Assembly: GCF_000787855.1 (NCBI RefSeq)
Contig: NZ_BBPQ01000018.1
Span: 1-55,107 of the forward strand
From: Streptacidiphilus anmyonensis
GTDB lineage: Bacteria; Actinomycetota; Actinomycetes; Streptomycetales; Streptomycetaceae
Direction of reading: 5' to 3'
DNA length: 55,107 bases
A model generated the notes under the pieces. That model worked only from the letters and a program-made list of their open reading frames with translations. It was not told the DNA's origin and did no database searches. Shown here piece by piece: positions 15,661-23,883 of this stretch; within the stretch, counting starts at the first letter, position 1; each line of letters begins with the position of its first letter. A program made the translations under genes and the position numbers.

Positions 15661-16050
15661 ATGAGCGGGACCGCAGAAACGTTGGCCGGCCGGTTGACGG
15701 AGGCCTTTGGCACCAGCAACCTCGCGTTGCTGGGCGAGTTGCTGAGCCCGGACGTGCGCTGGGGCGGCGAGGAGGAGACGCCCGAGACCTGCCACTCGCG
15801 CTCCGACGTTCTGGCCTGGTACGGCCGTCTCAACGCCTCGGGCCTGCGCGCCCAGGTCACCGAGACCATCGTGCGCGTCCAGGCCGTCGTCCTCGGCCTG
15901 GACGTGAGCGGACCCGAACGCGGCCCGGATGGCGAGCGCCCCAACCAGGTCTTCCGTATCGCCGACGGGCTGGTCGTCGACATCCGCGGCTACCCGCAGC
16001 GCGCGGTGGCCCTGCAGGTCGCCGACACCCCGGTTCCCGCCCAGGGATAG
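15661..16050 (+). CDS. SnoaL-like / NTF2-fold protein, 129 aa
   Basis: ATG 15661 follows AGGAGAAGCG. The layout LTEAFGTSNLALLGELLSPDVRWGG ... VLAWYGRLNASGLRAQVTETIVR ... VFRIADGLVVDIRGYP is the cone-shaped NTF2/SnoaL fold: a helical N-terminus, a D-x-x-W strand, and a final strand with G-x-V-x-x-I-R. Members include polyketide cyclases, ketosteroid isomerases and many uncharacterised binding proteins. The catalytic assignment cannot be made. Confidence 0.75.
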   Translation: MSGTAETLAGRLTEAFGTSNLALLGELLSPDVRWGGEEETPETCHSRSDVLAWYGRLNASGLRAQVTETIVRVQAVVLGLDVSGPERGPDGERPNQVFRIADGLVVDIRGYPQRAVALQVADTPVPAQG

Positions 16051-16108
16051 CTGGTGCTCGGCCCGGTCAGCGCGAGGTGAGGAGCCCGATGTGGCACTGG
16101 GGCGCTCT

Positions 16109-16657
16109 TCACGGTCGGCGCCGTCGCCACCAGCGGCTCGGATGGGGCGCGGGCTGCCGTTGAGGCGCGGCTTCCTGTTCAAGAAGGCGGTCCATCGACC
16201 CGTCCTGCACCTCGGTCCGCTGCTCGCAGGACTCTGCGAGCCACTCCAGCTCCTTGATCGGGATCGTCGCCCAGGTCCAGGGCTTGCCACCTCCGCGCCG
16301 GCACAGGTTGATGCTCAGGACACCGGAGTCACGGATCCGGAGGATCGCGGCCTTGCGGCGCTCCAGTTCTTCTGTGGGTTCCGGGGTAGGCGCGGCGGGC
16401 TCCGGCTCCAGGACCAGATCCGGCTGCGGGCGGCTGTCGCCGGCGGAGGCACTCCCGTCGTGGACCGTGCGCTCGCTTGTCTCCGCGAGCGATTCGAGCT
16501 GCTCGATGGGGATCGTCGCCCAGGTCCAGGCCTCGCCAGCAGGGCGGCACAGGTTGATGTCCTGGACACCGGCGGCGCGGATCCGGAGGGTGGCGGCCTT
16601 GCGGCGCTCAAGTTCCCCAGCGGACTGGGTCCTGGTCGTGGTCGCGGCGGTGTCCAT
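16109..16657 (-). CDS. Protein made of two copies of a roughly 45-residue repeat, 182 aa
   Basis: Residues about 16-59 and 98-142 are near-duplicates: ERRKAA-LRIR--GV--INLCR ... PWTWATIPI--LE-LAE. They are joined by an acidic Pro-rich linker. The last 25 residues are Arg/Pro-rich. Each repeat has an invariant Cys and a WTWATIP core. DNA between the copies is also conserved (for example starting at 16260 and 16509), so the duplication is recent. The start ATG 16657 lies 11 bases from a perfect palindrome. No family is recognised. The repeat looks like a helix followed by a small beta unit, possibly a DNA- or protein-binding module. Confidence 0.65.
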   Translation of the reverse strand: MDTAATTTRTQSAGELERRKAATLRIRAAGVQDINLCRPAGEAWTWATIPIEQLESLAETSERTVHDGSASAGDSRPQPDLVLEPEPAAPTPEPTEELERRKAAILRIRDSGVLSINLCRRGGGKPWTWATIPIKELEWLAESCEQRTEVQDGSMDRLLEQEAAPQRQPAPHPSRWWRRRRP

Positions 16658-16668
16658 GAGCTTCCCCG

Positions 16669-16684
16669 TTCTGATGCATCAGAA
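16669..16684. promoter_or_regulatory. Perfect 16-bp palindrome upstream of the repeat protein
   Basis: TTCTGATGCATCAGAA is exactly self-complementary and ends 11 bases from the start codon at 16657. Its location suits an operator for autoregulation of the duplicated protein. Confidence 0.55.
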
Positions 16685-16782
16685 GGTCACCGTACATGCC
16701 TTAGTGCCCTGACCAGCACGTACCTGCCCGGGGGCGGTGGTCGTGGACTGCGGGGAGACGGGGTTCCGCGCGCTGAAGTCGG

Positions 16783-17349
16783 TCAGATGGTCCAGGGGGC
16801 TTCCAGGGAGGCGGCCACCAGGTACTGGAGGACGTCGTTGAACTGGATCTCGTCGGTGCTGAGCTGCATCAGCGCGAGGGAGTAGGTCAGTGCGCGGTAC
16901 TCGCCGGCCCCGGGGTGGCGCAAGCCGACCAGTTGCTGGGCGATGTTGCCGGTGTTGACCGCCCGCGTGGCGTAGGCCTTCAGGTCTGCGGCGGACATCT
17001 GCTCCATCTGCTCGTGGTCCAGCATGGCCACCAGGGTGCGGGTGACGTGTTCGGGTGTGACCTGGTGGGGCATGATCCGGTCGAGCACCGGTACACCGTG
17101 CTCGTCCCGCGCATCGTCGGGAGCGTTCGCGGTGATCTGCGAGATGAAGAGCCCCAGTAGGTCGAACTGGACCTCGCCGCCCCACTTGCGGTCGAGCTCA
17201 ACCAGGGTCCACCGGTACAGCAGACCGGGTTCCCCAAGGCCCTTGTCGAAGATGTTCCGCAACTGGACGGCGGCGGCGATAACGTCCCGGCGCTGCTCGG
17301 CGGCCTCCTCGGCCGTCGGTCCGCCCCAGTAGTCGGGGATCTCTCCCAC
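16783..17349 (-). CDS. Hypothetical protein, 188 aa, downstream of the STAND NTPase
   Basis: A mostly alpha-helical protein (MGEIPDYWGGPTAEEAAEQRRDVIAAAVQLRNIF...). It contains no catalytic motif that I recognise. It lies 96 bp after the STAND gene on the same strand and may be its partner. It starts at ATG 17349. Confidence 0.6.
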   Translation of the reverse strand: MGEIPDYWGGPTAEEAAEQRRDVIAAAVQLRNIFDKGLGEPGLLYRWTLVELDRKWGGEVQFDLLGLFISQITANAPDDARDEHGVPVLDRIMPHQVTPEHVTRTLVAMLDHEQMEQMSAADLKAYATRAVNTGNIAQQLVGLRHPGAGEYRALTYSLALMQLSTDEIQFNDVLQYLVAASLEAPWTI

Positions 17350-17445
17350 CGTCAGCCTCCCCGTGGTGATCGTCGTGAGCGGCCGAGCCTATCTGTGACC
17401 AGGTCATCCGCCCGGATCGGGTCTCCCGGCTTTCCGCGCAGCGGT

Positions 17446-20130
17446 CTACGCGGTCGGACCGGCCGGACGCAGAGCTGTGCGACGGCGGTCGGCGACGGTG
17501 GACCAGCGCTGCCGGACGGTGGCCTCGGGCTCGAGCCACATGGTCGTCGACGGGGCGGGCAACGGGCGGCCGGCCATGAAGCAGGCGATGTCCACGTAGT
17601 ACGCGAAGTCGCCGTTCGCGGTGACCTCGCGCAGGCGGGCGATGGTGGCGGTCAGCTCGTCCTGGGTCCCGCGGACGGTGTGGTGGAAGGCGAGAGCGGT
17701 CTCCAGCAGGGGGATCAGCCAGGGCAGGCCGGCGACGTCGATCTGCGTGCGCAGGACGGTGACGCGATCGGTGAACCCGCGGTCGGTGCCGGCGTCACGG
17801 ACCAGGGTGGCCACCTGGAGCAGCAGGTCGGTGGCGCGCTGGTCCAGGGGCTCCAGGAGCTGGCGGGCGAGGGCGATTTCCTCGTCCGCCCGATCCGGGT
17901 CGGTGAACGCGGTGACCAGGGCGAGGCGCGTCTGCGTGATGGCTCGCTCGCCGGGCGCAGCGTGCTGCTCGGCCTGTTCCCTCCCGGCCTCGAAGGCGCG
18001 GGCGGCGGCGCCGAACTGGGCGTGCGGCCACAGGACGTCGCCGTGGACGCGGTGCTGGCGGCCCTTCCAGTCCAGCGTGGGAATCACGGCCTGGGCGGTG
18101 GGGAAGTCACCGGCGATGCGGGCGAGGTTGGCCATGCCGCGCCGGGCACGCGAGGCAAGGCGGCCCCCGGCGTCGGCGACATGGCGCATGCCCTGGAGGG
18201 AGTCGGCGGTGCGGCCGAGGTCCTTGTCGGCCTTGGCCCGGTAGTACCAGGCGAGCTCGGCCAGTTCACCGGACAGCAGGCCGCCCTCGAGGACGGCGGT
18301 CAGCCGGCGAACGGTGCGTTCCCGGTGTTCGTGCTGGCGGCGGCTGATTGCGGTCAGCAGCTCGGCGAGGGCGTCGGCGGGCGTGTCCGTGGCCGGACCG
18401 GCGGCCGCCGCGGAGACAGGCGGGGCGATGGGCTCCCACACGGAGTCGTCGACGTAGGCGAAGGCGGCCTCGGTGAGCCAGGCGAGATCATCGAGGTGGT
18501 GGTCGCGGGCCAGGCGCAGGCCTTGGCGCAGGCACGCGACGAGAACGGCGCGGCTGCTTGCCCGGGTCTGGTGGCGCTGCCACTGCGCGCCGAGCGCGGC
18601 CAGGGCGCGGGTGGCGGCCTGGTGCCAGTCGGCGCTGGTCCACCGGTCCGCGGTGTGGGTGTCGTCGATGCACAGTGCGTCGCGGACGGCGCCGTGCAGG
18701 TGGTAGGGCCAGATCGCGTAGGGGTCTTCGCTGATCATCGGCCGTTCCACCAGGCGGCGGGCGGCCGCCTGGTGGGTCAGGCCGGCGGCGGCGGTGGCCA
18801 GGTCAAGGTCGAAGGCGTCCAACAGGCTGGCGGAACGCAGCACGTGGCGTTCGTCCGCGGTCAGGTCGGACAGGGTACGGGCGATCAGGGCGGGGAAGGT
18901 GTGGTCGAAGTCGGCCGCGGCAGGGGTGCGGCCGGTGCGGCGGATCTCCAGGTAGCGGCCGACGGCGAGGTCGAGGTGGAGGGGCAGGCCGTGGGAGCGC
19001 GCGGTGATGACCGCGCGGATGTCCGGGCCGATGAGCGGCTGGCCGTCGTGGGTGAGTCGGCGGGCGAGGTAGCTGTCGCAGTCCTGCACGGAGAAGTCGC
19101 CGAGCAGGTGCTGGGCCGCTCCCCCCGCCGCGCGGGCCGGGTGCTCGCCGTGCGGCGCGAGTCCCGGCCAAGCGGCCGGGCCGGTGTAGTCGAGCTGCCC
19201 TTCCAGGGTTTCCTCGCCCCAGGACAGGCGGTTGCGGCCGGCGATAACGAAGAAGCAGTTGGGCATCAGCCACACCAGGCGCTGCAACAGCCGCTCCAGG
19301 TCACGGTGCCGGTCCTCGGTGTCCTCGAACGTGTCCAGCAGGATGACCGGCGTCACCGCCTTCTTGGCGGGCAGGCGGCCGATGTCCCACGCCAGCAGGT
19401 GAGGGTAGAAGGACAGCGCCTCCAGGTCAGGGGTGGCCTCCAGCAGGGCGGCGGTCCGGGCGGCGCCGGCCAGGGCGCGCGCACGTTCGTGGCGTGCGCG
19501 CAGGGCGTGGACGAGCGCGGTGGTGACCTGCCCGGCCGCCGAGCCGATGATGCCCGGCAGCTGCAGCTGACTGGCGACCTCGCCGACCGCGGCCCGCAGT
19601 TCCTCGGGCAGCATCTGACCGGCCTTGCCCATCAGGCCGGTTCGCCGCAGGTACTCCTCCAGCGGCTCGCCAGGATGCGCCACGTCCCAGTACCGGCGCA
19701 AGGCCAGGTCGAATCCGGGCAGGGGACGTCCGACCGCGCCGGCCAGGGCGAGACGGATCGCCAGAACCACCCGCTCGAAATCAGATCCACTCGACACCGC
19801 GCGGGACAGGTCGATGCGCACCGGCAGCAACCGCTCCCCGGCCCCGAGACCCGAGCCCCACTGCGGAGGTCGCTGGTCCGCGGCCGTGAGCGCGGCCTCG
19901 ATCTTGCGCAGCAGCGTGCTCTTCCCAACGCCGCCGACACCGTAGAACGTGATCACGTTCGTCCGCGGGGTCTCCAGGTCCTCCACGTCGAAGCCCGGGG
20001 ACGCGACGGTGCGCAGGTGCTCTTCCACCGCCGCGGCAACCAGGCTCCACTGGACGTGGCGGTTGGTGAACGCCTCCGCGCTCTCCGCCGCCGGGTCGTT
20101 GGAGCTGAACAGCGCGCGAAGGTCGGCCAC
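17446..20130 (-). CDS. STAND-type NTPase with helical C-terminal repeats, 894 aa
   Basis: Walker A is GVGGVGKST at residues 64-72, and Walker B is PVILLDTFED at 261-270. A sensor-like VIAGRNRLSW follows near 315 and a winged-helix region near 430-480. The C-terminal half (about 520-860) is all-helical and TPR-like. Only about 55 residues precede the NTPase, so there is no large N-terminal effector. STAND proteins oligomerise on ligand binding and act in signalling or antiphage defence. Start GTG 20130 has a GGGGGG-type site. The presence of a small downstream gene (16783) suggests a separate effector or regulator. The defence role is inference. Confidence 0.8.
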   Translation of the reverse strand: MADLRALFSSNDPAAESAEAFTNRHVQWSLVAAAVEEHLRTVASPGFDVEDLETPRTNVITFYGVGGVGKSTLLRKIEAALTAADQRPPQWGSGLGAGERLLPVRIDLSRAVSSGSDFERVVLAIRLALAGAVGRPLPGFDLALRRYWDVAHPGEPLEEYLRRTGLMGKAGQMLPEELRAAVGEVASQLQLPGIIGSAAGQVTTALVHALRARHERARALAGAARTAALLEATPDLEALSFYPHLLAWDIGRLPAKKAVTPVILLDTFEDTEDRHRDLERLLQRLVWLMPNCFFVIAGRNRLSWGEETLEGQLDYTGPAAWPGLAPHGEHPARAAGGAAQHLLGDFSVQDCDSYLARRLTHDGQPLIGPDIRAVITARSHGLPLHLDLAVGRYLEIRRTGRTPAAADFDHTFPALIARTLSDLTADERHVLRSASLLDAFDLDLATAAAGLTHQAAARRLVERPMISEDPYAIWPYHLHGAVRDALCIDDTHTADRWTSADWHQAATRALAALGAQWQRHQTRASSRAVLVACLRQGLRLARDHHLDDLAWLTEAAFAYVDDSVWEPIAPPVSAAAAGPATDTPADALAELLTAISRRQHEHRERTVRRLTAVLEGGLLSGELAELAWYYRAKADKDLGRTADSLQGMRHVADAGGRLASRARRGMANLARIAGDFPTAQAVIPTLDWKGRQHRVHGDVLWPHAQFGAAARAFEAGREQAEQHAAPGERAITQTRLALVTAFTDPDRADEEIALARQLLEPLDQRATDLLLQVATLVRDAGTDRGFTDRVTVLRTQIDVAGLPWLIPLLETALAFHHTVRGTQDELTATIARLREVTANGDFAYYVDIACFMAGRPLPAPSTTMWLEPEATVRQRWSTVADRRRTALRPAGPTA

Positions 20131-20298
20131 TTGAAGTCCCCCCAGGACAGATCATCTGCGCGCCCAGTATGCCTTGGACGACGTCGCAGGGCAGGATCGC
20201 GACCAGACGAGGCCGGGAGGCAGCGGCCGGCTCCCCCGGAACCGGCCGCGGCGGCATCCTGGCCGCAACGACATGCGACAACCTGAGGTGGCCCAGCC

Positions 20299-20562
20299 GT
20301 GCACGCACCCGAACCCGCATCCTCCGACGGGGACACAACCACGGAGGCCGTCCAGCGGCTGATCAGCGCTGTCATCACCCGGCGCCAGGCGCAGCTGCTG
20401 ACCGCCCGACGCTCCGGCGACCAGCAGCGCCAGGACGAGATCGACACACGCCTGCAGGCCTGCCTCCAGGACCAGAACCGGCTCGCCGAGGCCGGGCCCG
20501 AGGAACTCGAGCGCCTCGCCGCCCAGTACACCGAGCAGCTCAACGCCCTCAGGACCGAGTAG
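20299..20562 (+). CDS. Small coiled-coil hypothetical protein, 87 aa
   Basis: GTG 20299. The protein is one long charged helix pair (AVITRRQAQLLTARRSGDQQRQDEIDTR...). It is divergent from the STAND gene and convergent with the double zeta gene, so it might belong to either. No family is recognised. Confidence 0.55.
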   Translation: MHAPEPASSDGDTTTEAVQRLISAVITRRQAQLLTARRSGDQQRQDEIDTRLQACLQDQNRLAEAGPEELERLAAQYTEQLNALRTE

Positions 20563-20610
20563 CCGGCGCCGTCCGGTCAGGCCGGCACCGGCCAGCAGGC
20601 GGTCCCGGGC

Positions 20611-22428
20611 CTACCCGGCGCGGCACAACGCAGGCAACGCAGCCACGCGACCGTACAGGTCGAGTCGCCGCGGCTGCCGGGCATAGGGCATGAGGGCAAT
20701 GGCCCGGGCCGCGATGTCGACCAGGTCGTCGCGGTACTGCGGCATCACCTGGTGCAGGTGACGCTGGATCGCCCAGAACTGGGCGGCCTCCTGGTCGGTG
20801 TAGGGGCGGGACTGCTCCGCCAGCAGCGCCAGCGCCGCCCCGGCATGCCGCAGTGAGCCCTCAGCGGTCGGGTCGCTGCGGTAGAGGGCGCTCGCGTCGC
20901 GCCGCATCACGGTGACCTGGTCCACGACCGCCAGCCGCTCCGCCGCCGCGACCACGTCAGGCAGCACCTGGAAGACGGCGTCATGGCCGGCCCCGGTGGT
21001 GAAGCGGGCAGGCGCGCCGAGCTTGGTCACCCGGGCGTAGCGGTGGGCAGTGCCCTGCCGGGAGTCGGCAGCTCGTACGGCCAGCACCAGCAGCTCAACC
21101 CGGTACCCGGCCCGACGGAACGTCAGTGCACCCGCGACGAAGGAGGCGGCGTCTTCGGGCGTGGTCTCGATGAGGAGAGTCCCGCGGCGCTCGCGCACGT
21201 ACGCCTCGGCCTTGGCCTGCCAGGCCCGGTAGTCCGCCCGGATGGCCGCTGAGGCTCGGCGCGAGCCCGAGGTGAGCAGGTCCCAGTAGTCCGGGTGCAG
21301 AGCCTTGAAGTGGTCGCCGGACAGGTGCACCACGTCCGGAAGGGTTCGGTGCACCAGGAAGGCGGCCCGGGTCTTCCCGGCACCGGGCTGCCCGGCGACG
21401 TAGACCACCCGCGGCCGCTCCTGGGCGACGACCTGCTTGAGCATCATCCCCGCGACAACGTGCTCGAAGACGAACTCGTGCTCGTCCGCGTTGAGCCGGT
21501 GGTAGTCCACCCCGGGGGCACGCGTCAGCGGCTGAGCGGTCCGGCGCAGCGGCTCGGCCAGCGCCGCAGCCCGCTCGACGTCCCGGCGTACCGCCAGCGC
21601 CCAGTCCTCGGGCAGTCGCGGGTCGTTCACCCTCCGGTCGGCGGCAGCCAGCTCCCGGCGGAACCGGCCCGTCTGCGCCGCGTCCCACGGGCGCCGGCGC
21701 TCAGCCAGCACCGCCTTCGCCGCCCCTGCCGGGCGCACCAAGCACCCATCGGCGCCGACCTCGTTGACGTACACGGCCTCCAACGCCAGGTCGGTGCTGC
21801 GCCGTACAACGGTGACCCGGTCGGCCAGCCCCTCCGCCTCCACCACCTCCAGGACCGCGGGCAGCGCCGCGGCGCAGGCGTCATGGTTGTCCCAGCCCAC
21901 AAACCGGGGCCGGCCCTGCTTGGCTAGACGCAGGTAACGGTCCAGCACCCCGAGCACGCTCAGTGCCTCCGGCACGGCCAGCGCCACCAGCTCCACCCGG
22001 TAGCCCGCCCGCCGGTACGCGGCGACCTCGTCCAGGAACTCCTCCGGGCGGCCCAGCGGGGCCTCCACCACCGCGTCGAACCGCCTGAGCCGGACCTGCT
22101 CCTCCACCCGGGCCGCCCACGCGTAGGTGTCGGCTCGAACGCGTACCCCGGCCGTGCGCACGTCCTCGGCCAGGAGCCGGTCGTAGCCCGGGTGGGCCGT
22201 CTTGTAGGCGTCGCGGTCCACGCGCACCGCGCCTCCTCGGGCGGCGAGCGCCGCAAGCACCAAGTCCACGACCATCGTCTTGCCGCTGCCCGCCTGCCCG
22301 GCGACGAACACCGCCACCGGCCGCCGCTGCGGTACAGCGCCGGCCAGCACTGCGGGCGCGAGCTCCTCCGCGAGGATCCGCGCGCCCTCGCTCGGGTCCA
22401 GCTCGTCAAAGGCATCCCCCGCCTTCAT
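20611..22428 (-). CDS. Tandem zeta-toxin-like kinase protein, 605 aa
   Basis: Two homologous P-loop kinase domains lie in one chain. Domain 1 has GQAGSGKT at 44-51, VDRDAYKTAHPGYDRLL near 70-86 and VEAPLGRPEEF near 121-131. Domain 2 has GQPGAGKT at 346-353, LSGDHFKALHPDYWDLL at 369-385 and IETTPEDAASF. These blocks correspond to the nucleotide loop, the catalytic Asp/substrate loop and the Thr/Glu-rich switch of zeta toxins, which phosphorylate UDP-N-acetylglucosamine or related nucleotides. Single-domain zeta proteins are about 200-280 residues, so this is a fused duplication. No epsilon-like antitoxin gene is next to it. The C-terminal 80 residues (ALALLAEQSRPYTDQE...) repeat a tail also seen after domain 1. 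Confidence 0.8.
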   Translation of the reverse strand: MKAGDAFDELDPSEGARILAEELAPAVLAGAVPQRRPVAVFVAGQAGSGKTMVVDLVLAALAARGGAVRVDRDAYKTAHPGYDRLLAEDVRTAGVRVRADTYAWAARVEEQVRLRRFDAVVEAPLGRPEEFLDEVAAYRRAGYRVELVALAVPEALSVLGVLDRYLRLAKQGRPRFVGWDNHDACAAALPAVLEVVEAEGLADRVTVVRRSTDLALEAVYVNEVGADGCLVRPAGAAKAVLAERRRPWDAAQTGRFRRELAAADRRVNDPRLPEDWALAVRRDVERAAALAEPLRRTAQPLTRAPGVDYHRLNADEHEFVFEHVVAGMMLKQVVAQERPRVVYVAGQPGAGKTRAAFLVHRTLPDVVHLSGDHFKALHPDYWDLLTSGSRRASAAIRADYRAWQAKAEAYVRERRGTLLIETTPEDAASFVAGALTFRRAGYRVELLVLAVRAADSRQGTAHRYARVTKLGAPARFTTGAGHDAVFQVLPDVVAAAERLAVVDQVTVMRRDASALYRSDPTAEGSLRHAGAALALLAEQSRPYTDQEAAQFWAIQRHLHQVMPQYRDDLVDIAARAIALMPYARQPRRLDLYGRVAALPALCRAG

Positions 22429-22522
22429 CTAGGACTCCAGTCGGGGACGTCGATGGCCAGCGCGGCCCTCATGCTGCTCCTCTCAGGTGGCCCCGCCCCG
22501 TGGGCGGAGCCGGGGTGGTCGG

Positions 22523-23443
22523 TCAGTTCTCGGCGTTCGGGTCGTAGCTGGCCGGTGCGACCACGGGGACGATGAACCAGTCCGTCGCGACGGGCTCGTC
22601 CCGCCACTCCACGGCGTGGAGGCGGACCATGCCGGGCTCGTCCTCGTGCCAGCCCTTCCAGGAGAGGCTGTCGTTCGCGCCGAACCGCCGGGTGTACTCG
22701 GTGATCCCGTGGGCCTTCGCCGCCTCGCAGTTGGCGTAGAGACCGCGGCTGACCGACTCGTCGAGGGTTCCACGCCGCAGCGAGTAAACCGTCACGTCGG
22801 CCATGCGCTCGCTGTCCTCGACGTCGTCCTCGGCCTCGTCGACGGGGAACGTCGGGTCGAACTTCCTGGCCAGTGCGAGCATCTGGTTCAGCTCCTCCAG
22901 AGCGGCCTGCCACTGCGGGTTCTTCGGGTCGAGGAGTTCGCGGACCGTCTCGGCGGCGGTGGTGGAGCGGTTGCGGATCGCCCACAGCGCCGTGTTGGTC
23001 GCGGCCGTCAGGTCCTTCTCGTGCCCGGTCTCCTCCTGGTGGGCGTCCAGGCCGGCGGGGGTGTCGAACACGGCACCGCAGGCAAGGCAGAACCGGGAGC
23101 CGATGTCGGTGGCGTGCACGACCTCCAGGCCCTCCAGCCGCACGGCCTCGACGCTGCGCCCGTCGGAGAGGACGACGTTGTGGGTGCCGCTGGTCCAGGG
23201 CTCGCGGTCCACCGTCACGGTGATGCGGCCGGGGTTCGGGGTGTTCGTGGTCAAGGTGCCGGTGACCGTGTCGCCGGCCTTGATGCCGAAGGCGTCGAGC
23301 CGGTTCTTGGCGTCGGCCTTGGCCTGGGCGTCGGTGCTGGTGGTGTAGGCGGTGACGTCCTGGTCGAGCCGGGCGTCGTGGACGACGAAGCCGGCGGGGA
23401 TGCGCTCCTGGACGGTGAAGCGAACGGACTCTTCGGCGGTCAT
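22523..23443 (-). CDS. Hypothetical protein with a C2H2-like zinc finger, 306 aa
   Basis: The central segment FCLACGAVFDTPAGLDAHQEETGH has Cys119, Cys122, His135 and His141, a classical C2H2 spacing. The N-terminal half is beta-rich (TVTGTLTTNTPNPGRITVTVD), and the C-terminal half is helical then alpha/beta (DVTVYSLRRGTLDES). It starts at ATG 23443, 30 bp from the first of two palindromic operators in the divergent intergenic region. Function unknown; nucleic-acid binding is possible. Confidence 0.65.
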   Translation of the reverse strand: MTAEESVRFTVQERIPAGFVVHDARLDQDVTAYTTSTDAQAKADAKNRLDAFGIKAGDTVTGTLTTNTPNPGRITVTVDREPWTSGTHNVVLSDGRSVEAVRLEGLEVVHATDIGSRFCLACGAVFDTPAGLDAHQEETGHEKDLTAATNTALWAIRNRSTTAAETVRELLDPKNPQWQAALEELNQMLALARKFDPTFPVDEAEDDVEDSERMADVTVYSLRRGTLDESVSRGLYANCEAAKAHGITEYTRRFGANDSLSWKGWHEDEPGMVRLHAVEWRDEPVATDWFIVPVVAPASYDPNAEN

Positions 23444-23472
23444 TCCTGACTCCTCGGGGTATCGTTATCGCT

Positions 23473-23534
23473 GTTCAGGGGTGGTCAACCACCTCTGAAC
23501 ATGTAAGCACACCCTTGCGAGGTGGTCAACCACC
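23473..23534. promoter_or_regulatory. Two GGTGGTCAACCACC operators in a divergent promoter
   Basis: GGTGGTCAACCACC occurs at 23480-23493 and 23521-23534, centres 41 bp apart (about four helical turns). The first copy is part of a 28-bp near-perfect palindrome, because GTTCAG at 23473-23478 pairs with CTGAAC at 23495-23500. The sites lie between the minus-strand gene (start 23443) and the plus-strand small gene (start 23543 or 23552). This is a typical layout for a repressor that controls both. Confidence 0.7.
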
Positions 23535-23542
23535 CTGTCACC

Positions 23543-23740
23543 ATGGCTTTTATGGCCAACCAGCACTCGCACAAGCTGCGGGGTATCCGACAGATCCCCC
23601 AAGACCTCTGGGACGAATTCGAAGCCGCCGCTGCCGAGATGGGCAGCGATCGGAGCGACATCACCAAGCGCTTCTACGAGTGGTTCGTGTGCCGGCCCGG
23701 CGCCCAGCTCCCCGACCGACCCGAGCCGAAGCAGAGCTAA
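23543..23740 (+). CDS. Small ribbon-helix-helix-like protein, 65 aa
   Basis: ATG 23543 (or ATG 23552, three codons later) starts a protein with a short basic strand region (HSHKLRGIRQIP) followed by two helices (DLWDEFEAAAAEMGSDRSDITKRFYEWF), the pattern of a ribbon-helix-helix DNA-binding domain. It sits immediately after two matching palindromes, so it is the best candidate for their repressor. The ribosome site is weak and the message may be leaderless. The stop TAA overlaps the next ATG. Confidence 0.65.
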   Translation: MAFMANQHSHKLRGIRQIPQDLWDEFEAAAAEMGSDRSDITKRFYEWFVCRPGAQLPDRPEPKQS

Positions 23741-23883
23741 TGAGCGGGGACGTGACGGGGCCAGGGCCGCGCCGCAAGCGATCGGACCCCGAAGCCCTCG
23801 TCGCCACCTGGGTCCCGAACGCACCGAGGCCCCAAGCTCCTGGGTACGCTGAACCAGGCCAGGCACCTGGGAGGACACAGTGA
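23740..23883 (+). CDS. 47-aa Pro/Gly-rich peptide coupled on both sides
   Basis: ATG 23740 overlaps the upstream stop (TAATG) and the TGA at 23881-23883 overlaps the next start (GTGA). The peptide is Pro/Arg-rich and lacks hydrophobic segments (MSGDVTGPGPRRKRS). The double overlap supports a translated frame. The frame may also just serve to couple translation of 23543 to 23880. Confidence 0.4.
   Translation: MSGDVTGPGPRRKRSDPEALVATWVPNAPRPQAPGYAEPGQAPGRTQ

Noticed and set aside
17395-20286. 963-aa plus-strand frame opposite the STAND gene
   Set aside because: Gln/Gly/Val-rich antisense shadow; the minus strand carries exact Walker A and B motifs.
23515-23883. 122-aa frame starting before the operator repeats
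   Set aside because: Its first part runs through the operators and the RHH-like gene in another frame; only the segment from 23740 has support from overlapping starts and stops.
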